A stretch of DNA of 64,000 nucleotides from Solirubrobacteraceae bacterium (GCA_030690545.1 JAUYGN010000094.1:1-64000); one strand, 5' to 3'. Counted from the stretch's first letter, positions 1 to 8,425 are shown. Numbers and translations: made by a program. Notes: generated by a model from the sequence alone, not told the origin.

Positions 1-267
1 CGGCGGCGCGCTGCGCGCGGGCGGCGAGGCGCGCCGCGCCGGAGCGCTCGGACGCGGCGCCAGCACGATCGGGGCGCGCTCGGCGGTCCGCGCCTGCGCG
101 TCGTCAGCGCCGATCACGAGCGCCGACTGACGGACCGACTCGGCGACCGGGTCCGACCAGCCGCCGAAGGCGAACACGGCGCTGACGGCGAGCAGCGACA
201 GCGCCGCGGCAGCGACGAGCGACACGCTGGCGCCGATCGATGCGAAAAGAGCGCGGGTCCCTGACAT
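1..267 (-). CDS. Partial membrane-anchored protein of unknown function (N-terminus only)
   Basis: This reading frame is open from an ATG at 267 to the window edge, so it is missing from the ORF track, which needs a stop. The start MSGTRALFASIG is followed by a hydrophobic segment (about residues 11-34, rich in Ala, Val, Leu) that fits a signal anchor or signal peptide, then a polar stretch and a Pro/Arg/Ala-rich region. It lies 28 bases after the stop of the 205-residue membrane protein upstream, so the two are probably one operon. No family is recognisable from the roughly 89 residues visible. Confidence 0.55.
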   Translation of the reverse strand, partial: MSGTRALFASIGASVSLVAAAALSLLAVSAVFAFGGWSDPVAESVRQSALVIGADDAQARTAERAPIVLAPRPSAPARRASPPARSAPP

Positions 268-295
268 CCATGACGGCTATCGGCAGATCGGGCGA

Positions 296-913
296 TCACC
301 TGAAGACCCCGCGCGGATCTTGTGAGGCATTCGACTCCCAGCTGCGGTCGGGCGTGATCCGCGGCGGACGGTGCGACGTGTCGACGATCAGGCACTGCCA
401 GCTCCTGGGGTCCGGTCGCGGCACGCAGGTGCGGTACAGATCGACGTCGACGACGACGGAATCCGCGCGGTCGACATGGGCGCGCGCGAAGGCATCGCCG
501 TTTGCATCGACCCACAGCCGCACCGCCGCCGACTGCTCGGCGAACGCATGCTGCGAGGCCTGCAGCTCCGGCCGGTGGACGAGCCCGGCGACGAGGAACG
601 ACACGGCGACCACGCCGAGTGCCGTCAGGCCGGCGTAGTCCTCGGCGACGATCGTCGGCAGATCGCGCCGGCGGCGACGCAGCACGAAGCCGCCGAGCCT
701 GCCGAGCAGCGCGACCGCGACGACGTTCAGGCAGCCCGCCAGCAGCAGTGCCGCGACGAAGCCGCTGCCCTCGCCGGCGACCGGCAGCCAGTGCAACAGA
801 CCGGCCTCGACGACGGTCGCGACGGCGAACGCCGGCCACAGCCAGGCGCCGCGCCGGCGCCAGCGCAGGCGCCGCAGCCGTTGCCGGCGCGGACCCTCAG
901 CGATCTCCGCCAT
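296..913 (-). CDS. Small membrane protein of unknown function, about 205 aa
   Basis: The protein begins MAEIAEGPRRQR and has a strongly basic N-terminus, which predicts a cytoplasmic N-end. Three hydrophobic segments follow at about residues 25-45, 52-75 and 95-115, with a polar C-terminal half. That half contains the phrase DANGDAFARAHVDRADSVVVDVD and two cysteines in the last 40 residues. I chose the ATG at 913 rather than the much longer ORF that runs back over the E1alpha gene, because the downstream frame has credible membrane segments and the upstream part is a shadow. It diverges from the dehydrogenase operon and is followed closely by another small membrane gene. No family recognised. 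Confidence 0.6.
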   Translation of the reverse strand: MAEIAEGPRRQRLRRLRWRRRGAWLWPAFAVATVVEAGLLHWLPVAGEGSGFVAALLLAGCLNVVAVALLGRLGGFVLRRRRRDLPTIVAEDYAGLTALGVVAVSFLVAGLVHRPELQASQHAFAEQSAAVRLWVDANGDAFARAHVDRADSVVVDVDLYRTCVPRPDPRSWQCLIVDTSHRPPRITPDRSWESNASQDPRGVFR

Positions 914-920
914 GCCAAGC

Positions 921-941
921 AGCGTACGTACCCGGTACGCT
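921..941. promoter_or_regulatory. Inverted repeat in divergent promoter region (possible operator)
   Basis: AGCGTAC and GTACGCT form perfect 7-base arms around a 7-base spacer, and a shorter GTACC-C-GGTAC palindrome sits inside. It lies between a minus-strand membrane gene (start 913) and the plus-strand E1alpha gene (start 1040), as expected for an operator acting on one or both. The inner GTACC/GGTAC half-sites resemble those in front of the GST-like gene at about 8450. Confidence 0.4.
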
Positions 942-1039
942 CGCAGATGACGGTTCGCATCTCGCGCGGAGATCCCGACGAGATGTCGACAGGCGAGGTC
1001 GGCGATCCCGCTCTCGACGACCGCGTACGAAAGGTGAAG

Positions 1040-2116
1040 ATGGCGACGGGCAGCACGGACGTTCACATCGGTCCCAACACACCCGCCCCGCAGAGCGCTT
1101 CCTCGCATCTGACGATCGACGACCGCGTCGGCCTGCTGCGCGCGATGCTGCTGATGCGCGCGATCGAGGAGCGGGCGATGAACCTCTACCGGCAGGGCAA
1201 GGTGCCGGGCTCGTTCTACGACGGCTTCGGGCAGGAGGCCGTCTCGGTCGGCGCGACCTGGGCGATGGCCGGCGCCGACCGCCTCTGCGTCCTGCACCGC
1301 GACCTCGGCGCGCACCTCGTGCGCGGCGTGCAGCCGTCGAACGTCCTCGCCCAGTACATGGGCCGCGAGGCCGGCATCACGAGCGGCCGCGACGGCAACG
1401 TGCACTTCGGCGACTACCGCACCGGCTGCGTCGGGATGGTCTCGATGCTGCCCGACATGATGCTCGTCGCCGCCGGCATGGCGATGGCCTTCAAGCTGCG
1501 CAACGAGGCGCGCTGCGCGCTGACGTGGTTCGGCGACGGGTCGACCTCGCGCGGCGACTTCCACGAGGCGATGAACTGGGCCGGGCTGCAGCAGCTGCCG
1601 GTGATCTTCGTGCTCGAGAACAACCAGTTCGCCTACTCGACGCCGATCGACCAGCAGTTCGCCGTCAACCCGGTGCAGCGTGCCGCCGGCTACGGCTTTC
1701 CCGGCGTGTCGGTCGACGGCAACGACGCCGAGGCGGTCTTCGAGGCGACGCGCGAGGCGCGCGAGCGGGCGATCTCCGGCGGCGGGCCGACGCTGATCGA
1801 GGCCGTCACGATGCGGATGCACGGTCACGGCGCGCACGACGACATGAAGTACGTGCCCAAGGCGCTCGTCGACGAGTGGCGCCAGAAGGACCCGATCGAC
1901 CGCCAGAGCGCGCGCGTCAGGGAGCTCGGGGTCGACGTCGACGCGCTCCGCGCGGAGGTCCGCGCGGAGGTCGACGCGGCGGCCAAGCAGGCGCTCGCCG
2001 GCCCGATGCCCGATCCGGCGACGGCGACCGACCGCCTCTTCCATCCGCGCGACGCCGACGAGATCCTGCTCGAGGACGGCGCCGCCCCGTGGAGCGGCTT
2101 CGGGACCTCGCGATGA
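1040..2116 (+). CDS. 2-oxoacid dehydrogenase E1 component, alpha subunit (ThDP-dependent)
   Basis: This subunit decarboxylates a 2-oxoacid (pyruvate, branched-chain or acetoin type) on thiamine diphosphate and passes the acyl group to E2 lipoate. The ThDP-binding motif is clear: GDGSTSRGDFHEA followed about 25 residues later by LENNQFAYS. The family start LLRAMLLMRAIEERA and the loop MHGHGAHDD are also present. Length is about 358 aa, usual for a separate alpha subunit. The ATG at 1040 is chosen because AAGGTG stands just before it; earlier in-frame ATGs at 947 and 982 lack one. The stop overlaps the E1beta start as ATGA. The substrate cannot be fixed from sequence alone, and no E3 gene is nearby. 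Confidence 0.92.
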   Translation: MATGSTDVHIGPNTPAPQSASSHLTIDDRVGLLRAMLLMRAIEERAMNLYRQGKVPGSFYDGFGQEAVSVGATWAMAGADRLCVLHRDLGAHLVRGVQPSNVLAQYMGREAGITSGRDGNVHFGDYRTGCVGMVSMLPDMMLVAAGMAMAFKLRNEARCALTWFGDGSTSRGDFHEAMNWAGLQQLPVIFVLENNQFAYSTPIDQQFAVNPVQRAAGYGFPGVSVDGNDAEAVFEATREARERAISGGGPTLIEAVTMRMHGHGAHDDMKYVPKALVDEWRQKDPIDRQSARVRELGVDVDALRAEVRAEVDAAAKQALAGPMPDPATATDRLFHPRDADEILLEDGAAPWSGFGTSR

Positions 2117-3078
2117 GCGAGCTGACGTACCTGCGCGCGATCTCCGACGGGCTGCGCACGGAGATGCGCGACGACGAGCGCGTCCTGCTGATGGGCGAGG
2201 ACATCGGCGTCTACGGCGGCGCCTTCAAGGTGACCGACGGCTTCATCGAGGAGTTCGGCGCCGACCGCGTGATGGACACGCCGCTGGCCGAGTCGGGGAT
2301 CGTCGGCACGGCCGTCGGCGCGGCCGTCGTCGGCTTGCGTCCGGTCTGCGAGATGCAGTTCGCCGACTTCGTCTCATGCGGCTTCGATCAGATCGTCAAC
2401 GTCGCCGGCAAGATGCTCTACCGCCAGGGACTGCCGGTGAACATCACCGTGCGCCTGCCGAGCGGCGGCGGCTTCTCGGGCGGTCCGTTCCACTCCCAGA
2501 ACCCCGAGGCCTGGTTCATGCACTCGCCGGGCCTGAAGGTCGTCGCGCCGAGCACCGCGGAGGACGCCAAGGGCCTGATGATCGCGAGCATCCGCGACCC
2601 CAACCCGGTCATCTACATGGAGCACAAGAACCTCTACCGGCGCGTGAAGGGCGAGGTTCCCGACGGCTCCTACGAGACGCCGTTCAGCGCGCGCGTCGCG
2701 CGCGCGGGCACGGACCTCGTCGTGATCACCTACGGCGCGATGGTGCACACGGCGCTGGAGGCGACCGAGGACCTCGAGGACGCCTCGGTCATGGTGCTCG
2801 ACCTGCGCTCGCTCGTCCCGCTCGACGAGCGCGCGATCCTCGACGCCGTCCGCGAGTGCTCGAAGGTCGTGATCGTCGACGAGGCCAACCAGACCTGCGC
2901 GGCCGGCGCGCAGGTCGCGGCGATGATCGCCGAGCACGGCTTCGAGGATCTCGACGGACCCGTCGTCCGCGTTGCCGCACCCGACGTCCCGATCCCCTTC
3001 TCGCCGCCGCTCGAGGCGGCCGTCCTGCCCTCCGTCGATCGCGTCAGGGAGGCCTGCCGTCAGCTCCTCGAGTACTGA
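2113..3078 (+). CDS. 2-oxoacid dehydrogenase E1 component, beta subunit
   Basis: This is the partner of the preceding E1alpha. The beta subunit supplies the other half of the ThDP site and the C-terminal transketolase domain. Visible family features are the opening ELTYLRAISDGLRTEM, the phrase LLMGEDIGVYGGAFKVTDG, the segment TPLAESGIVGTAVGAA and the C-terminal domain with LVVITYGAMVH and VLDLRSLVPLD. Length of about 321 aa matches the family. The start codon overlaps the alpha stop by four bases, so translation is probably coupled to give equal amounts of both subunits. Confidence 0.93.
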   Translation: MSELTYLRAISDGLRTEMRDDERVLLMGEDIGVYGGAFKVTDGFIEEFGADRVMDTPLAESGIVGTAVGAAVVGLRPVCEMQFADFVSCGFDQIVNVAGKMLYRQGLPVNITVRLPSGGGFSGGPFHSQNPEAWFMHSPGLKVVAPSTAEDAKGLMIASIRDPNPVIYMEHKNLYRRVKGEVPDGSYETPFSARVARAGTDLVVITYGAMVHTALEATEDLEDASVMVLDLRSLVPLDERAILDAVRECSKVVIVDEANQTCAAGAQVAAMIAEHGFEDLDGPVVRVAAPDVPIPFSPPLEAAVLPSVDRVREACRQLLEY

Positions 3079-3097
3079 TCCGGCGACCGTCGTCGAC

Positions 3098-4399
3098 GTG
3101 ACGATGCCGCAGATGGGCGTCTCCGTCGCCGAGGGCACGGTCGTGCTGTGGCGCAAGCAGCGCGGCGACTGGGTGCAGGCCGACGAGACGATCTGCGAGA
3201 TCTCGACGGACAAGATCGACACCGAGGTGCCGGCGCCCGCGTCCGGGCGCGTCGTCGAGGTGCTCGTGCAGGTCGGCGCGACCGTCGACGTCGGCGTCAC
3301 GCTCGCGCGAATCGCCACCGACGCGCGCCCCGGCGAGCCGCACAGCTCCGAGGACGATCGCCCGCCGGCCGAGGCTCCTGCGCCCGAAGCTGTGGATCCG
3401 CCGCCGGCTGTGGATCCGCCGCCGGCTGCGGCATCCGCTGCGCCGCCGCCAGCCGCGCCGGAGCGGCCGCCGGCACCGAGCGGGCGCGCGCGCCGCGCAG
3501 CGCGGCGCTACAGCCCCGTCGTCCAGCGGATCGCCGACGAGCACGACATCGACCTCGATGAGGTGCAGGGCAGCGGCCGCGACGGCCGCGTGCAGAAGAA
3601 GGACGTCATGGCCGTGGTCGCCGCCCGCGGCGGGCCTGCGGCCGGCGACGCCGGCACCGCCGAGCCGACGTTGCACATCGAGAGCCCCTATCGACCCGGC
3701 GCCGGCGGCTCGGCGAGCGGTCCCTACACGCCGCCCGAGGGGCGGCCGCTGTCGCGCATGCGCCAGGCGATCGGCGTCCACATGAAGCACTCGCAGGACA
3801 CCGCGGCGACGTGCACGACCTGGATCGAGGTCGACGTCTCGCGGATCGAGCTCGCGCGCCGCAAGCTCGGCATCACCGCGCTGCCGCTGATCGCCCGCTG
3901 CACGATCGGCGCGCTCGTCGAGTTCCCGCTGCTGAACGCCTGGCTGGAGGGCGACACCCACACGGTGCACGAGCAGGTCAACCTCGGCATCGCCGTCGCG
4001 CTCGGCGAGGACGGCCTGATCGTGCCGGTCGTGCGCGGCGCCCAGGACCTCTCGCCGGAGGGCCTGTCGCGGCGCATCCGCGATCTCGCGCGGCGCGCTC
4101 GCGCCCGAGAGCTGACCCCCGACGACGTCCACGGCGCGACGTTCACGATCACGAACCCGGGGCAGTTCGGCTCGATGATGGCGACGCCCGTCATCGCGCA
4201 GCCGCAGGTCGCGATCCTCGACGTCGAGGCGATCGTCAAGCGCCCGGTCGTCGTCACCGACGCCTTCGGCGACGACGCCATCGCGATCCGCCCGATGGTC
4301 ATCCTCGGCCTCTCGTGGGACCACCGCGCGCTCGACGGCGCGCTCGCCGCCCGCTTCCTGGCCGGCGTGAAGAAGCGCGTCGAGGGCTACGAGGCGTGA
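3098..4399 (+). CDS. Dihydrolipoamide acyltransferase (E2) of 2-oxoacid dehydrogenase complex
   Basis: E2 carries the lipoyl arm and transfers the acyl group to CoA. Domains in order: an N-terminal lipoyl domain (about residues 1-75) with lipoylation site EISTDKIDTEV; a Pro/Ala-rich linker; a peripheral subunit-binding domain (YSPVVQRIADEH to GRDGRVQKKDV); and a catalytic domain of about 230 residues ending in the active-site motif DHRALDG. The only in-frame starts after the E1beta stop are GTG 3098 and ATG 3104; GTG is used here because it preserves one more strand of the lipoyl domain. Neither has a good ribosome site. The lipB and lipA genes that would lipoylate this protein lie 1.5-3 kb downstream. 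Confidence 0.93.
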   Translation: MTMPQMGVSVAEGTVVLWRKQRGDWVQADETICEISTDKIDTEVPAPASGRVVEVLVQVGATVDVGVTLARIATDARPGEPHSSEDDRPPAEAPAPEAVDPPPAVDPPPAAASAAPPPAAPERPPAPSGRARRAARRYSPVVQRIADEHDIDLDEVQGSGRDGRVQKKDVMAVVAARGGPAAGDAGTAEPTLHIESPYRPGAGGSASGPYTPPEGRPLSRMRQAIGVHMKHSQDTAATCTTWIEVDVSRIELARRKLGITALPLIARCTIGALVEFPLLNAWLEGDTHTVHEQVNLGIAVALGEDGLIVPVVRGAQDLSPEGLSRRIRDLARRARARELTPDDVHGATFTITNPGQFGSMMATPVIAQPQVAILDVEAIVKRPVVVTDAFGDDAIAIRPMVILGLSWDHRALDGALAARFLAGVKKRVEGYEA

Positions 4400-4411
4400 C
4401 CGCGCCAGACC

Positions 4412-4783
4412 TCAGAGGTCGAGGTAGCGCTTGAAGAAGTAGGGCGTCGCGGGCAGCCGCAGGAGGTCTGCGTCGGCGTCAGCGGGCCGGAACGCGACGT
4501 CGACCCGTGAGCCGATGACGTAGCCGCGCAGCTTGTGCCCGGCGCTCTCGCCCCAGCGAGCCATCCCCTGGGGCTCGGGCGTCTCGGCGAGGGCCGGGTC
4601 GTCGGCCAGCACGCCGACGACGCTCTTCGTGCAGCGAGCGCAGTCGTACAGCGTCATCGGACCGGCCTCGTCGATCGTCATCTCGTCGAGGCGCTGCTCG
4701 AGGCCACACGAGCACGTCAGCAGGAAGTCGTGGTCGGTCGTCTCGGGCCGGCCGGCCGCGCGAAACGGATCGCAGTAGCGCAT
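4412..4783 (-). CDS. Small protein with possible zinc ribbon, unknown function
   Basis: The protein has about 123 residues and starts MRYCDPFRAAGRPE. It contains CSCGLEQ near residue 25 and CARC near residue 53, a four-cysteine pattern that would suit a zinc ribbon. The C-terminus ends PYFFKRYLDL. The ORF track offers longer starts (4945, 4991), but the sequence before 4783 reads as low-complexity arginine-rich shadow. The gene converges on the E2 gene, with 12 bases between the stops. No family recognised; expression is plausible but unproven. Confidence 0.55.
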   Translation of the reverse strand: MRYCDPFRAAGRPETTDHDFLLTCSCGLEQRLDEMTIDEAGPMTLYDCARCTKSVVGVLADDPALAETPEPQGMARWGESAGHKLRGYVIGSRVDVAFRPADADADLLRLPATPYFFKRYLDL

Positions 4784-4818
4784 CCCGCGCGAGCCTAGCC
4801 CCAATCGCCGCAGAACGT

Positions 4819-4856
4819 GCGAAGGGCGCGCCGGGAGGAGTCGGCGCGCCCTTCGC
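4819..4856. repeat. Perfect 14-base inverted repeat (hairpin) in a divergent intergenic region
   Basis: GCGAAGGGCGCGCC and GGCGCGCCCTTCGC are perfect complements around a 10-base loop. A stem this long and GC-rich normally acts as a terminator, yet the genes on either side (start 4783 minus, start 5008 plus) diverge. No T-tract follows on either strand. It could be a regulatory RNA structure, a DNA-binding site or the relic of a lost gene's terminator. Confidence 0.6.
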
Positions 4857-5007
4857 GGGAGCTGCGAGGAGCTCGTCGCACCGACAGACTGGCGAAGCGG
4901 GAGGAGAGGCCGGCCAGGCGGTGCGCGAGTGCGTGGCCCGACCATCGTGCACGAGCCCTATCCAGAAGTCCAATACCAGATCCCGCGGCAACTCATAAGC
5001 TGTGTGT

Positions 5008-5934
5008 ATGGAGCTGCGCCAGCTGCGCTATCTCGTCGCCCTCGCCGACGAGCGCCATTTCACGCGCGCCGCGGCGCGCGAGCACATCGCGCAGCCCGCG
5101 CTCTCACAGCAGATCCGCCGGCTGGAGACCGAGGTGGGGCTGGCGCTCGTCGAGCGCACGACGCGGCGCGTCGCACTGACCGACGCCGGTGAGCTGCTCG
5201 TCGCGCGCGCCCGCCACATCATCGCCGAGCTCGACGCCGCGCAGGCCGAGCTGCAGACGCTGGCCGGCGTGCAGGGCGGTCGCCTGTCGGTCGGCGCGCT
5301 GCACACGATGGGCCCGGTCGACCTGTCGCTGCTGCTGGCCTCCTTTCATCGCAACCATCCCGCGGTCGAGCTCACGGTGCGCGAGCAGTCCAGCGAGGAG
5401 CTCGCCGAGATGCTGCGCGACGACGTCATCGACCTCGCCTTCCTGTCGGTCACCGAGCACATCCAGCGCCGCGGGCTGGAGCTGTACCGGCTCGTCTCCG
5501 AGCAGCTCGTCGCGGTCCTGCCGACGCAGCATCCGCTCGCCGGGCGCGAGGGCGTGCGACTGGCCGATCTCGCGGGCGAGCCGTTCATCAGCTTCCGCAG
5601 GGGCTCGCGACTGCGCGAGCTGCTCGACTGGGGCGCGGCGGACGCCGGCTTCGAGCCGCGCGTCGCGCTGGAGTCCAACGAGAGCCGGCGAATCCGCAGC
5701 CTCGTGTCCGGCGGGCTGGGCGTCGCGATCCTGCCGCGCTCGGACGCGGCGAGCACGGGCGCACCGGTCGCGGTCGCGCGGCTGATCGAGCCCGAGCTGA
5801 GGCGCGACGTCACGCTCGCCTCACGGGCCGGCCGGCGCCACTCGCCCGCGGCGACCGCGTTCCTCGCGCTGACGCGGCGCGTCTTCGACGGCTCGGGCGA
5901 GCCCGCTGACTCGCCTGCGATCATCGATCCATGA
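5008..5934 (+). CDS. LysR-family transcriptional regulator
   Basis: The N-terminal helix-turn-helix (about residues 1-60) has the classic LysR form MELRQLRYLVALADERHFTRAAA followed by QPALSQQIRRLE. The C-terminal two-lobed effector domain occupies residues 90-300, with FLSVTEHI and SGGLGVAILPRSDA. Length of about 308 aa is normal. ATG 5008 is preferred over GTG 5002, two codons earlier, because MELRQLRYL is the standard beginning. The stop overlaps the lipB start (ATGA), so this regulator is co-translated with lipB, which is unusual for a LysR protein and hints that it controls the lipoate genes or the E1/E2 operon. The effector is unknown. Confidence 0.9.
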   Translation: MELRQLRYLVALADERHFTRAAAREHIAQPALSQQIRRLETEVGLALVERTTRRVALTDAGELLVARARHIIAELDAAQAELQTLAGVQGGRLSVGALHTMGPVDLSLLLASFHRNHPAVELTVREQSSEELAEMLRDDVIDLAFLSVTEHIQRRGLELYRLVSEQLVAVLPTQHPLAGREGVRLADLAGEPFISFRRGSRLRELLDWGAADAGFEPRVALESNESRRIRSLVSGGLGVAILPRSDAASTGAPVAVARLIEPELRRDVTLASRAGRRHSPAATAFLALTRRVFDGSGEPADSPAIIDP

Positions 5935-6704
5935 CCGAAGAGCTCTGGGTCTGCCATCTGCCCGTGATCGAGTACCGCGCGGCCCTGGCGCTGCAGGAGC
6001 GCGTGCGCTCGGCGCGCCAGGAGAACCGCGTCCCCGACACGCTGCTGGCACTCGAGCATCCCCGGGTCTATACGCGCGGACGCCGCTCCGACCCCAGCGA
6101 GCTGCCGCTGGGCGAGGACTGGTACCGCGACCAGGGGATCGACATCGTCGACACCGCCCGCGGCGGCAAGCTCACGTACCACGGCCCGGGCCAGCTCGTC
6201 GGCTACCCGATCATGCGCATCGACGATGTCGTCGCCTACCTGCGCACGATGGAGCGCGCGATCGTCGGCGCACTTGGCGAGATCGGCGTCAGCGCCCGCT
6301 CGCGGCCCGACGAGGGACCGGACTACACCGGCGTCTGGATCGCGGAGCGCAAGATCGCCTCGATCGGCGTCCATGTCGCGCGCGGCGTGACGACGCACGG
6401 CTTCGCGATCAACGTCGACAACGACCTCGAGCCGTTCGGCTGGGTCGTCGCCTGCGGCCTCGGCGGCGTGCAGATGACGTCCGTCGCCGTCGAGCTCGCC
6501 GCTGACGCGGGCGGCGCGGCCGGATCGCTGCACGCCGTGCGCGAGCGCGTCACCGCGCACTTCGCAGCCGCCTACGACCGCGACGCTCGGGCGATCTCCT
6601 TCGAGGCGCTGACCGCCGCGCTCGGCGATGCGCCCGAGATCGCAGCGAACGCGCTCGGCGCGGCACCCGCGCCTGCGCCCGCGGGTCCCCGCGCGAGCGC
6701 GTGA
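5931..6704 (+). CDS. lipB: Octanoyl-[acyl-carrier-protein]:protein N-octanoyltransferase LipB
   Basis: LipB moves the octanoyl chain from acyl carrier protein to the lysine of lipoyl domains, the first step of lipoate synthesis. Family motifs are visible in order: LALEHPRVYTRGRRSD, RGGKLTYHGPGQLVGYP (the most conserved LipB block), RKIASIGVHVARGVTTHG with the catalytic lysine, and the catalytic cysteine in VACGLGG followed by MTSV. The last 40 or so residues are an Ala/Pro-rich tail not needed for catalysis. It overlaps the LysR stop by four bases upstream and the methyltransferase start (GTGA) downstream, so it sits in the middle of a tightly coupled operon that ends with lipA. Confidence 0.96.
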   Translation: MTEELWVCHLPVIEYRAALALQERVRSARQENRVPDTLLALEHPRVYTRGRRSDPSELPLGEDWYRDQGIDIVDTARGGKLTYHGPGQLVGYPIMRIDDVVAYLRTMERAIVGALGEIGVSARSRPDEGPDYTGVWIAERKIASIGVHVARGVTTHGFAINVDNDLEPFGWVVACGLGGVQMTSVAVELAADAGGAAGSLHAVRERVTAHFAAAYDRDARAISFEALTAALGDAPEIAANALGAAPAPAPAGPRASA

Positions 6705-7417
6705 GCCGAGTCCTGAACGCGGTCCGGCGACGCGCCGCGGCCGTGCGCCACCGCGGAACGACGGTCGGCTGCCCGATCTGCGAGCGCACCTTCGACCGCT
6801 TCAAGGACGCCTGGAACCGGCCGAACGCGCTCTGCTGGCGCTGCGGATCGCACGAGCGCCACCGCGCGCAGTGGCTGCTGTTCGAGCGCCGCCCGCAGCT
6901 GCTGCGCGACGCGCGCTCGCTGCTGCACTTCTCGCCCGAGTGGTGCCTGCGCCAGCGGCTGGCCGCGACCGACGGCCTGCGCTACGTGACGACCGACCTC
7001 GATCCCGCGCAGGAGGCCGAGCTGCGCCTCGACGTCACCGCGCTGCAGCTGCCCGACGAGGCCTTCGACGCGGTGATCTGCTCGCACGTGCTCGAGCACG
7101 TCGACGACGACGTGGCCGCGATGCGCGAGCTGTGCCGGGTCACCGCCGCCGGCGGCTTCGCGCTCGTCATGGTCCCGCTCGCGCTGGACCGCGCGACGAC
7201 CTACGAGGACGCATCGATCACCGCCCCCGAGGACCGCCGCCGCGCGTTCCTGCAGCACGACCACGTCCGCCTGTACGCGCCGGACATCGCCGACCGGCTG
7301 CGCGCCGCCGGGTTCGCCGTCGAGGTCGTCGACCTGCACGCCGAGCTCGGTCCCGACGGCGCCGCCCGCCACGGCCTGCTGCCCTCGGACCTGGCCTTCC
7401 TCTGCCGCCCCGGCTGA
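6701..7417 (+). CDS. Class I SAM-dependent methyltransferase with N-terminal zinc-finger-like segment
   Basis: The N-terminus has CPIC near residue 24 and CWRCG near residue 45, a four-cysteine zinc-binding pattern. A methyltransferase-11-type domain follows: the region VTTDLDPAQEAELRLDV occupies the acidic motif II position, then DEAFDAVICSHVLEHVDDD (motif IV/V block) and AAGGFALVMVPL. The GTG start at 6701 overlaps the lipB stop and is the only sensible one. The gene is wedged between lipB and lipA, so a role linked to lipoate, lipoyl proteins or a cell-envelope substrate is possible, but the substrate cannot be predicted. Confidence 0.82.
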   Translation: MSRVLNAVRRRAAAVRHRGTTVGCPICERTFDRFKDAWNRPNALCWRCGSHERHRAQWLLFERRPQLLRDARSLLHFSPEWCLRQRLAATDGLRYVTTDLDPAQEAELRLDVTALQLPDEAFDAVICSHVLEHVDDDVAAMRELCRVTAAGGFALVMVPLALDRATTYEDASITAPEDRRRAFLQHDHVRLYAPDIADRLRAAGFAVEVVDLHAELGPDGAARHGLLPSDLAFLCRPG

Positions 7418-7438
7418 CCGCTACCCTCGAAGGACACG

Positions 7439-8425
7439 ATGGCAACCGAGCAACGCAGGCTCTCGACGCGGTCTCGCGCCAACCCCGGCGGGATGGACGT
7501 GCTCAGCGTGCTCGGTCCGGACGTGCGTCCGATGCGCGAGCGCAAGCCGCCGTGGTTCAAGGTCCCGGCGCCGGGCGGCGAGCGCTACCGCGAGCTGACG
7601 CAGCTGATCGCCGACGAGAACCTGCACACCGTCTGCCAGGAGGCGGCCTGCCCGAACGTCGGCGAGTGCTGGGAGCGCGGCACCGCGACGTTCATGATCC
7701 TCGGCGACACCTGCACGCGGCGCTGCGGCTTCTGCAACGTGCGCACCGGCAAGCCGACCTGGAACGACCCGCTCGAGCCCGCCCGCGTCGCGCGCTCGAT
7801 CGCGAAGATGGGTCTGCGCCACGCGGTCATCACGTCCGTCGACCGCGACGACCTGCCCGACTACGGCGCGAGCGCGTTCGTCGGCGTCATCCGCCAGACT
7901 CGTCGTCAGGCGCCGCGCTGCAAGGTCGAGGTCCTGACGCCCGACTTCCGCGGCCAGGAGATGCCGCTCGCGAAGGTCATCGCCGAGCGGCCCGACGTCT
8001 TCAACCACAACGTCGAGGTCGTGCCGCGCCTGTATCCGATCGCCCGCCGCGGCTCGCGCTGGGAGCGCTCCTGCCGCGTGCTGCGCAACGCCAAGGAGCT
8101 CGGCGGCGGCGCGGTGACGACGAAGTCCGGCCTGATGGTCGGGCTCGGCGAGACGCACGACGAGATGGTCGACGCCTTCGCGACGCTGCGCGAGCACGGC
8201 GTCCAGGTGCTCACCGTCGGCCAGTACCTGCGCCCGACCGAGCGCCACCTGCCGGTCGTGCGCTACTGGCACCCGGACGAGTTCAAGGCGCTCGAGATCG
8301 CCGCCTACGAGCTCGGCTTCGACCACATCGCCGCCGGCCCGCTCGTGCGCTCGAGCTACCACGCCGACCAGCACGTGCCGCAGGACGAGCCCGGCAGCGG
8401 CCCGCTCGCCGTCGCCGCTCCTTGA
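7439..8425 (+). CDS. lipA: Lipoyl synthase LipA (radical SAM)
   Basis: LipA inserts two sulfurs into protein-bound octanoate. Both iron-sulfur clusters are evident: the auxiliary cluster ligands in VCQEAACPNVGECWERG (CX4CX5C) and the radical-SAM CTRRCGFCNV (CX3CX2C). The C-terminal RSSYHADQ supplies the serine ligand of the auxiliary cluster. Length of about 328 aa is standard. It follows the methyltransferase by 21 bases and completes the lipoate pathway begun by lipB, serving the E2 of the upstream dehydrogenase operon. Confidence 0.97.
   Translation: MATEQRRLSTRSRANPGGMDVLSVLGPDVRPMRERKPPWFKVPAPGGERYRELTQLIADENLHTVCQEAACPNVGECWERGTATFMILGDTCTRRCGFCNVRTGKPTWNDPLEPARVARSIAKMGLRHAVITSVDRDDLPDYGASAFVGVIRQTRRQAPRCKVEVLTPDFRGQEMPLAKVIAERPDVFNHNVEVVPRLYPIARRGSRWERSCRVLRNAKELGGGAVTTKSGLMVGLGETHDEMVDAFATLREHGVQVLTVGQYLRPTERHLPVVRYWHPDEFKALEIAAYELGFDHIAAGPLVRSSYHADQHVPQDEPGSGPLAVAAP

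Noticed and set aside
502-3078. 858-residue plus-strand ORF as one gene
   Set aside because: The first two-thirds are arginine-rich shadow of the E1alpha gene in another frame; only the last 321 codons (E1beta) are real.
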